Assembly: GCA_905250115.1 (NCBI GenBank)
Contig: CAJNOI010000004.1
Coordinates: forward strand, 154,967 to 218,966
Length of the DNA stretch: 64,000 nt
Reading direction: 5' to 3'
From: Adineta steineri
Taxonomy: Eukaryota; Rotifera; Eurotatoria; Adinetida; Adinetidae
In this document: positions 55,949-64,000 of the stretch, piece by piece
Layout: every line of letters begins with the position of its first letter
Position numbering within the stretch: position 1 is the first letter of the stretch
The notes under the pieces: model-generated
Seen by the model: the letters and a program-made list of their open reading frames with translations, nothing else
What the model was told of the DNA's origin: nothing
Databases searched by the model: none
Translations under genes and position numbers: made by a program

Positions 55949-57153
55949 ATGTCACCATCTTGTATGATCAAACCAAAACAGTCAGTGCATCCACCGAAGT
56001 CAAAACCCAAATCTATCAAAACTAAACACAGTAACTAATAAATATAAAATTGATCATCTATTATTACCTACATTTTTTTGTTATAGAATCAAAAATAGAC
56101 GAGTCCATGACAACAATAGAAACAAAAAGAGAAAAAGATGAAAGTATTTATATTGATTTAGATCTCAAATGCAGGTAAATCACATCAATATTTCACATCA
56201 TTTTATATTCATACAATACTAAAATTATTTTCTAGTTGTCCACAATCAAAACTAAATACAAATGCATCTATTCAAGTATGTCTATCCATTCTCTCCCCTC
56301 TCACACCGTCATTTCATTATCATCCTCTTTTCCTTTCTTTTTTTAGTTTTCTCGCCGTTATCTTCAATGTCAAAGTTCAATGCCTATTGCCATTCTTCGA
56401 TCATATATACAACAAATTTTACCACATTCTTCCATCACACAAGTAAACATTACAAACATTCCATTCTTTTATTCCCTTCTTCTGCTTCAGGTATCATTCT
56501 ATGACTCAAATGATCGATTATTACAAGATTCACATCTTCTATCTTCATTAAAATCATCTACAACATCATCATCATCTTTACATATTCCTATTCGCTTTAC
56601 ATTATTTAATACTATCACATCACTCGCTCATTGTTCATGTTCATCACCATCATCTACACCATTTATTCAACAACAACAACAATCATGTTCTCCAACTATC
56701 ATTCAACGTCAAACAATCGATCAAACACTTTCCACTTGCTCATTGATTCAAACAATATCATCTTCAACTTATTCTCCTTGTTTATCATCATCTTCTCCAG
56801 ATGAATCATTACCAACATCCTCCAATTCTATATCAATAGTGAATCTTCTAACTCCACCACCTACATCGTCATCATCACCACCATCATCTCATTCGTCTCA
56901 TTCATCATTTATGATTGAAACTCTCGTTGATTCCAATAATTTAATGAATGATGAAAGAATCATCAATGAAATCACATCACAATTTGGTGAAATATGTCCA
57001 CCATTGCCTAAGAAAAGTCGAAATCGTTTATCGAAAAAAGTCATTTCAACATATCCATCGAATGCTCCTCTTGATCTTAGTATTAAAAAACGTCCGTCAT
57101 CGTCATCATCATTTACTTTATTTTCATCGCAACCGAAATGGATTAAAACTTAA
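55949..57153 (+). CDS. RAWUL-like / PxDLS-motif protein, copy 2
   Basis: Five exons: 55949 (or ATG 55964)-56030, 56087-56174, 56236-56275, 56347-56442, 56491-57153, giving 317-322 aa. Exon 1 encodes a unique basic start (KPKQSVHPPKSKPKSIKTKH). Exons 2-5 encode the RAWUL-like fold (IYIDLDLKC, FSRRYLQCQSSMPIAILRSY, YDSNDRLLQDSHLLSSL, LHIPIRFTLF), then Ser-rich sequence, IVNLLTPPPT, ITSQFGEICPPLPKKSRNR, and NAPLDLSIKKRP. PLDLS is the consensus CtBP-docking motif. The 48-bp intron 4 has no in-frame stop and can be misread as coding. From within exon 2 to the stop it is nearly identical to copy 3, including introns 2-4, whereas exon 1, intron 1 and the 3' flank differ. It has no RING or other catalytic domain. 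Confidence 0.72.
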
Positions 57154-58375
57154 CTCTTCTGTTACTTTTTTTTCGTGTTAAAGTAATATATATATGAAAC
57201 TTGTTCAACGTTGTTGTTTCTCTGTATTTATGTATAGAAACGTGAATACATTTTCAGTTACACAGCATGAAAGTGCAATGAAAATGAACGATTGATTGCG
57301 TTATTTTAGTCATTTATGAACAAATTAGATATGGTTATATAAAAAAATATAACGTCTGAATTGTGTATTCGAAAAAAAAGATTGCAGATTCATGCTGTGT
57401 TGGTTGCTTTCACGAAGTGATCATTTGTCAAGATAGAAAAGTTGAGTGATGGGTGATGCGAAGAAAAGAAAAAAAAAGGAAAGAATTCTATATCGAATAT
57501 CATTCTAACAGTAGTGAACTCGCAGTAGTGCTATTAGTCAAACAAATTTTTTTTTGTTGAAGGACCACCCCATGGATATCAGATTATTATTAAAGAAGAT
57601 TCTAAACAATAAGCATCCATTAGTAGTACTACCTAAACTATGGTTTTTATTTATTTATTTTTCATTACCGGATTTCATCCATTAATTCAATATGGACGAT
57701 GGTTAGTAGTATTGAATGCACAAATTTATGGTACTAGTAGAGTATTTTAGCCGGAAGCATTTATTCACCTGTTCATAAAAGGTGAACGACACATGTGTAT
57801 CTTTCTTTTAGATCGATTCTAGTTCGATGATGATGATGAAGATTGAAAGGTAAGCCGTGGTTATTAGTCACGCTATCGGAAATATTAATAAATCGATTGT
57901 AATGAATATTAAAAAAAATTGATAATTAATGAAAAAATCGAAGATTATAGACGAGTAATCATTCTATTCAAATTTGATAATAGTATATACTATAGTTTTA
58001 AAGATAAAAGAAAAAAAAAAGTACTTACTAAATAGGGTATGCGTATTTATATCTTTGTAGATGTCGTTCGTATCCCATTTGATAATTCATATGTCTGTCA
58101 AAATCATAGATGAGAGGGCGAATTGTTTACAAGAATGGCGTCATAAAAACCAATCTTACGTGAGAGGATTTTCTTTTAATATACATATAATATATCCTTA
58201 TCTTCTATTTATAATTATACATAATATTGTGTGTAGTCGAGTCACATTGACTCGTCATTTATTTGTTATTTTAACTGATTCATTAGAGCTATTTAGTGAT
58301 ATTTTCAAGTAAATAAATAACATAATAATAAACAAAAAACTTTTGTTTTTAAATCTTATTAAATAGCGAACAGTA
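57154..58375. other. Intergenic between RAWUL-like copy 2 and MARCH8
   Basis: About 1.2 kb. The 3' flank of copy 2 does not resemble those of copies 1 and 3. A probable 5' UTR acceptor (TTAAATAG) lies just before the MARCH8 ATG, so a non-coding first exon should lie in this region. No other feature is seen. Confidence 0.5.
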
Positions 58376-59613
58376 ATGGCTTCTGATGTAACTCGTAGTA
58401 ATAGTCAAATCGAATTAATTAAAAATGATATTTTAATAAATAAATCAACAATGAATACTGACGAAGAAGAAGCTACAGTCCCAAAATTAACTGAAGAAAC
58501 TACAATAACAACACCATTATTACCCAATAATGAAAATTCAACACGTAAAATTTCATTATCATCAACAAGTTCAAAATCAAGTGATTATCCTGATATATGT
58601 CGAATATGTCATTGTGAAAGTTCAAATGATGAACCATTAATATCACCATGTTTATGTTTGGGTACAATGCAATATTTACATCAAGCATGTTTACAACGTT
58701 GGATTAAAAGTGCCGGTGTTAAATCATGTGAACTATGCAAATTTGAATTTATAATGCATTCAGAAATTAAACCATTTAATCAAGTAAAATAGAATTTAAA
58801 AAAAAGGGTTTTTTTTTAATTTGATTTTTTTATATTTAGTGGCAAAAATTAGATATGAATGTTGTTGAAAGACGAAAGATTATGTGTTCCGTTGCGTTTA
58901 ATTTAATTGCTGTGACTTGTGTTCTTTGGTCATTCTATGTTTTAATTGAAAAAACAAGAGATGAAGTTAAAGCGGGAAAACTTCGTAAGTTTAATTAGAA
59001 TATTGGGTATATATATATAATAAAAATTTATTTTATAGAGTGGCCATTTTGGACAAAATTAATTGTTGTAGCCGTCGGATTTACTGGAGGATTGGTATGA
59101 AAAATATAAGAATATAATACGTGTTAAATATTTGTTTTTAGGTATTTCTTTATGTTCAATGTAAAATGTATCTCCAGGTAAAAAACAACATAACACAAAA
59201 ACAATTAGATTTTATTTTTTTTCATTCTTTTAGCTTTGTATTCGTTGGCGACAATTTAATCAACGTATAGTTATTCATTCAATTAGTGATCGTCATAATG
59301 GTAATTCATCATCAGGTAAATAAATCTAAGTTTAATTAATCCTATATGATAATTATTTTTGTATTTATTAGGAATAAAAAGTTCCAATAATAATAATAAT
59401 AACAGTGGTAATTGTATAATAACAGTACTTGATGCAAATGATTTACCTCCATTAAATTCTAATACATCAATGACGGCCATGACTAGTAATAATAATTCAA
59501 CAAATTCAACTTCACCTCAATCATCAGTTAATCATAATCGACGTCATGATAATAATCGAAACGTTTTACATCGCTTTTTAATATTTCATCGATCGGATCA
59601 ATCTCAAACTTAA
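58376..59613 (+). CDS. MARCHF8: Membrane-associated RING-CH E3 ubiquitin ligase (MARCH8/MARCH1-like)
   Basis: Six exons, 58376-58783, 58840-58984, 59039-59094, 59142-59177, 59234-59315 and 59372-59613, give 322 aa. The RING-CH finger is [44 protein letters not shown], with the C4HC3 ligand order. It is followed by the family-specific [18 protein letters not shown] (first membrane segment) and [18 protein letters not shown] (second), both close to vertebrate MARCH8 in sequence and spacing, then YVQCKMYLQ. The C-terminal cytosolic tail is Asn/Ser-rich and not conserved. MARCH8 ubiquitinates membrane proteins at endosomes and the plasma membrane. MARCH1 and MARCH8 cannot be told apart for an invertebrate; a single pro-orthologue is likely. 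Confidence 0.93.
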
Positions 59614-60925
59614 AATATCCTCTCTTTTTTTTTAAATCTATTGTATATTAAAATTATATATATATATATGTACGTCTTTGAATCTCAAATTTTTTGTTGT
59701 GTTAAGGATTTTTCTAACAGTGAGTTCATTTGTCTTCTATTCTCTTACTAATATATTTATGTATAAAAATAAATTAAACGATATTTTCTAGTCAATTTTT
59801 TTTTTAGTGTGATGAAGAAAGAAAAAATCATTTTTCTCTTCCTCATTAATCCCATCGTCACGATTTCTTTTTTCTTCTTTCTTGATGTTGTCTTTGTCTT
59901 CTTCTTAAAAAAACAAATTAATTAATAATGTATGCTTTTATTTCAATTAATTCACATATTACTGTTCCTATTGTGCTATTGCTTCAATTTCAAAAAAAAA
60001 ATTATCATAATAAAAGATAGGATGAAATATTACATATATTTTTTTTTCTTGTTTTCTTTTTTCGTAAATATATCATTTATAGAAATACATTAGATTTTTT
60101 CCCAATATTGTTATATCATTCTTAAAATGAATAACATAACGAGAGAGTAAATATAATCCATTTGAAGTTGTTTCCAAAAAAGAAGCAACGCATATATACT
60201 TACAGTAATTCCAAACATGTCTAGAGTGTGTTGTGAGCTTATCATGACTGTCGCCTTTGGATTATATTACTACTTGAAATATATTTATTGAAGAAACATG
60301 TGAATAGTATGTAAGAAGTATTCTTTTGAAAAAGCGTTCATTATTATAAAATAAACAGATAGGTTTGTTTATTTTTCTTCGTATTTGATGACGTGATATT
60401 CCTCACCACATGGAGAAAAGAGACCTGTGGATTTTAATTCATAATATTGAATTAACGATTTAATTGAGAATGAAAGATTATACAGAAATTTCATATTCAA
60501 TCAAGACTAATCCTTCTAGAATCTATATAGATTTCAAATAATAACTGTAGTTCTAAAGATATGTTTTTTTTCTTTGTTAAGTAAACAATGAGATGATAAG
60601 ATTAATTAAATTGAAATAGCGTTCGAAAGAATTTCCTAGTTAGATACAAAGAAATTTGTATCCGTTGATTTTTCATCAATAGTATATTTGACAAAGTTAT
60701 TAAGAAATGATTCTAAGCTAACAATTATCAAACAAGATATTCCTTTCTCCGTTCGTATTCGACTCTACAAATATGTAAACACTTATAACTCGACTATACA
60801 AATAAATATTTTTTCATTATTGACCTAATAGTCTGTACACTTACTTAACAAACTATATTGTTAAAAAACTACTTTTTTCTTTTTCTTCTTCTTCTTCTTC
60901 AGATAAAACTATAAATTGTGTAAAT
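59614..60925. other. Intergenic, no gene recognised
   Basis: AT-rich spacer of about 1.3 kb between two plus-strand genes, containing the 3' flank of MARCH8 and a CTT-rich pyrimidine tract (60877-60900) just before the DNAJC12 start. Nothing else is seen. Confidence 0.5.
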
Positions 60926-61347
60926 ATGGATACATTATTTACCGCTGAACGAAATGAATCTGATGATTACTATGCAATCCTTGGCTGTGATGAACTTTCA
61001 AATGTAAGTATCCTATTACATTTGTCGTCTTCTTTTTTTTTTTACTCGATGATTATCTTTTAGAAGGATCAAATTCAAGCTGAATATCGTGTTCGAGCAC
61101 TTCAATTGCATCCAGACAAAAATTTAGATGATCCCAAAGCAAGTAAGTTATATCTATCTATATATAGAATTTTTCTATCTTATAATTTAATTAAATCTTT
61201 TTTGTAGTGGAACGATTCAAAAAACTACAGGAAGCAAAAGAAGTTTTATGTGATGATAATCAACGTAAACAATATGATTGTTGGCGTAATAGTCATATAA
61301 CTGTACCATGGAAAACATGGCATTCAATGAGCGAACGAAGTCAACCG
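60926..61347 (+). CDS. DNAJC12: DNAJC12-like J-protein, 3' part missing or replaced
   Basis: Exons 60926-61003, 61064-61142 and 61208-61347 give 99 residues that follow DNAJC12 from its start: DDYYAILGCDELSN, IQAEYRVRALQLHPDKNLDD with the HPD motif, RFKKLQEAKEVLCDDNQRKQ, YDCWRNSHITVPWKTWHSMS. The vertebrate protein goes on for about 100 residues to a conserved C-terminal block used for client binding. That block is not found. After the donor at 61348 there are only ~300 bp before the stop of RAWUL-like copy 3 on the opposite strand. A possible acceptor (GCCCTTAG, ~61541) would add an unrelated tail that overlaps the 3' flank of copy 3. The gene is therefore either truncated at a rearrangement breakpoint or chimeric. 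Family role: co-chaperone of aromatic amino acid hydroxylases. Confidence 0.8.
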
Positions 61348-61654
61348 GTAAGGGAAAAAATACAGCTGCTTGTTTTCTTCTTCTTTTTTGTTTAATACTT
61401 CATCTTTAAGTAAAATATAACATCAAAAGGATATAAAGTGCATACGTAATCACCGTTGGTCACTATTCGAAAAAATAACAACAATCATCTTTTTCTTTAC
61501 TATCTCATTTTTCATTCATTTTCATCTGTCCGCCCTTAGAAACATATAAGTTTGTACAATCATTTTCTTTTCTTCTTTTCTGTACACAAACAACACGAAG
61601 AAAGAGAATATATCACATATACTGTTAAACAGACAAAAAATATATAGAATGACA

Positions 61655-62768
61655 TTAAGTTTTAATCCATTTCGGTTGCGATGAAAATAAAGTAAATGAT
61701 GATGACGATGACGGACGTTTTTTAATACTTAGATCAAGAGGAGCATTCGATGGATATGTTGAAATCACTTTTTTCGATAAACGATTTCGACTTTTCTTAG
61801 GCAACGGTGGACATATTTCACCAAATTGTGATGTGATTTCATTGATGATTCTTTCATCATTCATTAAATGATTTGAATCAACGAGAGTTTCAACCATAAA
61901 TGATGAATGAGACGAATGAGATGATGGTGATGATGTAGGTGGTGGAGTTAGAAGATTAACTATTGATATAGAATTGGAGGATGTTGGTAATGATTCATCT
62001 GGAGAAGATGATGATAAACAAGGAGAATAAGTTGAAGATGATGTTGTTTGAATTAATGAACAAGTGGAAAGTGTTTGATCGATTGTTTGACGTTGAATGA
62101 TTGTTGGAGAACATGATTGTTGTTGTTGTTGAATAAACGGTGTAGATGATGGTGATGAACATGAACAATGAGCGAGTGATGTGATAGTATTAAATAATGT
62201 AAAGCGAATAGGAATATGTAAAGATGATGATGTTGTAGATGATTTTAATGAAGATAGAAGATGTGAATCTTGTAATAATCGATCATTTGAGTCATAGAAT
62301 GATACCTGAAGCAGAAGAAGGGAATAAAAGAATGGAATGTTTGTAATGTTTACTTGTGTGATGGAAGAATGTGGTAAAATTTGTTGTATATATGATCGAA
62401 GAATGGCAATAGGCATTGAACTTTGACATTGAAGATAACGGCGAGAAAACTAAAAAAAGAAAGGAAAAGAGGATGATAATGAAATGACGGTGTGTGAGAG
62501 GAGAGAATGGATAGACATACTTGAATAGATGCATTTGTATTTAATTTCGATTGTGGGCAACTAGAAAATAATTTTAGTATTGTATGAATATAGGATGATG
62601 TGAAATATTGATGTGATTTACCTGCATTTGAGATCTAAATCAATATAAATACTTTCATCATTATCAATTTTATTTTCTAAAACAAAATATAAAATGGTAT
62701 AGAATAACGGATTATATGTATTTTTTCTTTTTACTTTGATGGAATTTGAATCGTCGTTGTTGTTTCAT
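61655..62768 (-). CDS. RAWUL-like / PxDLS-motif protein, copy 3
   Basis: Five exons, 62768-62735, 62676-62622, 62560-62521, 62449-62354 and 62305-61655, give 291 aa. Exon 1 encodes MKQQRRFKFHQ, unlike copy 2 but similar in style to copy 1 (MKNRRVKLHK). From DESIYIDLDLKC onwards it matches copy 2 almost residue for residue, differing by a few Ser/Pro indels and substitutions (for example SLIQTTSSS for SLIQTISSS, MVETLVDSNHL for MIETLVDSNNL). It carries the same RAWUL-like core, the IVNLLTPPPT block, the basic KKSRNRLSKK patch and the PLDLS motif. It lies in opposite orientation to copy 2, 4.5 kb away, with MARCH8 and DNAJC12 between. Its 3' flank shares ACAGTATATGTGATAT with copy 1 rather than with copy 2. 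Confidence 0.72.
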
Positions 62769-63120
62769 AGCGTGTTTTTAGTCTTGTGGGAAGAATATGA
62801 ATGTGCGTGTGTCGGTGAAGTAGAAAAAATGAATGAATGAATGAATGCAATGTGTGATTGTGTTCGTGCTCGTTCACTTCTATTTTTCTTTCTTTCTGCC
62901 CTTTCTCTTTCTCTTTGACAAGAATTAATCGATAACCAATGAATATTTCTTAGTTATACCTTTTTATCCAATAGAAAAATGTTAAATTTTATCGGTCGAC
63001 GATGCCCTTTCTATTTTCTATTTACTCTCGTTTGGACGAATCTATATATATGTATGCCCGCTTGTAGCTCATGTCTCGCATACACATCTGAGTAATGGGA
63101 CGAGGCGAACATGAACAGAG
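62769..63120 (-). promoter_or_regulatory. Conserved upstream block of RAWUL-like copy 3
   Basis: Shared elements in the same order as upstream of copies 1 and 2: CTGCCCTTTCTCTTTC (~62897), GATAACCAATGAATATT (62931), TTTTATCCAATAGAA (62962), TTTACTCTCGTTTGGAC (~63022), TATGTATGCCCGCTT (~63049). The upstream sequence is clearly homologous to that of copy 2 but diverged, unlike the nearly identical coding part. Confidence 0.55.
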
Positions 63121-64000
63121 AAAAAAAAAACAGCGAGAAGGAAAGAAAGAGAAAAGGCCTTGTCTATGTGCATATCTGATCTTGAGAAGAGAGAGAAAAA
63201 AAAGAAAAGAACGAGAAAAGAAAAACGAATGACTTTGGATTTTCTTTTTTTTTTTGATTGTTGTCTGACAAAAAAAATATGTGACTTATTATACTAATGA
63301 TTAATATAAAGATATAACAGATGTTACATCTTATTTGTTAATTGTTCAATATTGATAGATTTTGATGATATATAGAAAAATTTATGTGTCTCAAAAGATC
63401 GATGAATTGAATGCAATAGAAGACAAGATAAATACTTATTCTAATGAGTAAATTGGTTTGATTTACTGATGAAAATAAATCCTTAGGCTATAGCGTCTGT
63501 TTTTCTTTTTCTTCATATATGAACACCCAATTGTCAAGTAATAGACACGCGAAACGATGACCTTTTATGATCAGAGATTTCGTGCATATAAACAGCCTGA
63601 CACACTCATCATTATGTCATTATATCAAAGTGATTAAATTCTTCTTGGACGGATAAAAAAATAAAAACTTCAATCGATGACAAATCGATTATTGATTAGT
63701 AATAACACAATACAAGAATATCTAAAGTTTTCATTGGATAGATATCGAAAACGAGTATTTTTTCAAACGAAAAAAAGGCTAACGTATGTTTTCGAGTGTG
63801 CAGATATAGAGTGCGAGATCTAACGACTAGAAATTCCTGTGAAGGAAGCAAATTGACGTATATAGAAAGATGTGATCCTCCCTCTGGCTCTCACCCTGCA
63901 TGAAACATTGTTGAAGATGACCGACCGGAAGGATGTGAACGATGTGACGCCCTCTCAGTCAGCCATAGAAAATGCCCATTTTTTTCTACAGCAAAGCTGA
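63121..64000. other. Intergenic to window end
   Basis: AT-rich with purine-rich runs (63120-63240). The last ~200 bp are less AT-rich. No gene is recognised. Confidence 0.45.

Noticed and set aside
55514-56038. Several overlapping open frames upstream of RAWUL-like copy 2
   Set aside because: They are low-complexity Lys/Arg/Ser frames in the conserved upstream block and are not conserved as protein in copies 1 and 3. Only the last ~80 bp form exon 1.
56443-56490. Reading exon 4 through to exon 5 in RAWUL-like copies 2 and 3 as one continuous exon
   Set aside because: The 48-bp stretch is open, but has GTAAAC and CTTCAG ends. Its removal restores alignment with copy 1, where the equivalent intron is clearly spliced.
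57154-61654. A simple recent palindrome covering the whole 55.6-63.1 kb region
   Set aside because: Only about 1 kb of each arm is nearly identical. The upstream flanks are diverged and the 3' flanks unrelated, so old inverted copies with later conversion fit better.
1-64000. CRISPR arrays, operons or bacterial-type regulatory sites
   Set aside because: None seen. Spliced genes, an intron-containing tRNA and metazoan protein families show that this is a eukaryotic nuclear sequence.

Overview
This is an intron-rich, strongly AT-rich animal nuclear sequence. The best fit is a bdelloid rotifer; that is inference from gene content and architecture, with no marker gene to prove it. Supporting points are: most introns are 45-70 bp with GT-AG ends; compact metazoan genes (ARL6IP1, LITAF, MARCH8, DNAJC12, a GAF-GAF phosphodiesterase, a Josephin deubiquitinase) sit beside single-exon enzyme genes of possible foreign origin (trehalase, an IPNS-like 2-oxoglutarate dioxygenase); Penelope-type retroelement debris is present; and diverged gene copies occur in inverted orientation on one scaffold. 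Two 100-N scaffold gaps (13596-13695, 28076-28175) are present.

Layout. 1-2930: decayed Penelope-like retroelement remnant with a GIY-YIG-type C-terminus and a degenerate hammerhead-like hairpin. 3794-5928 (-): type II membrane glycosyltransferase with a mariner-type MITE in intron 1. 6780-7440: Tc1-like terminal debris and a foldback element. 8068-11773 (-): three uncharacterised genes. 12039-13407 (+): pentameric ligand-gated channel lacking the Cys-loop cysteines. 13920-15986 (-): tandem pair of unrecognised paralogues, the upstream one carrying a 1-bp frameshift. 17331-18046 (+): double ZZ-finger protein. 18667-20656 (-): ARL6IP1 and a LITAF-domain protein. 21859-22923 (+): IPNS-like oxygenase. 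23880-24515 (-): LRAT-like protein. 26845-27353 (+): frameshifted B-box-like gene. 28176-29174 (+): RRM protein cut by the gap. 30267-31344 (-): RAWUL-like/PxDLS gene, copy 1. 36453-37569 (+): UBA-like + Josephin fusion. 39026-40055 (+): RRM-repeat protein. 42038-48135 (+): cGMP-type phosphodiesterase with a CaaX end, hosting a nested antisense gene (42986-43405) that also ends in CaaX. 49427-49516: intron-containing tRNA-Ile(UAU). 49711-50987 (-): two unknown genes. 52560-54101 (+): trehalase. 55949-57153 (+) and 61655-62768 (-): RAWUL-like/PxDLS copies 2 and 3 in inverted orientation, flanking MARCH8 (58376-59613) and a DNAJC12 gene (60926-61347) whose 3' part is missing or replaced.

The most interesting system is the three-member RAWUL-like/PxDLS family. 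These are apparently RING-less Polycomb-type ubiquitin-fold proteins with a basic segment and a C-terminal CtBP-binding type motif (PLDLS/PLDLT). All three share an upstream block with paired CCAAT boxes. Copies 2 and 3 are nearly identical, introns included, from within exon 2 to the stop codon, but clearly diverged outside it. That pattern points to recent gene conversion between old inverted copies.
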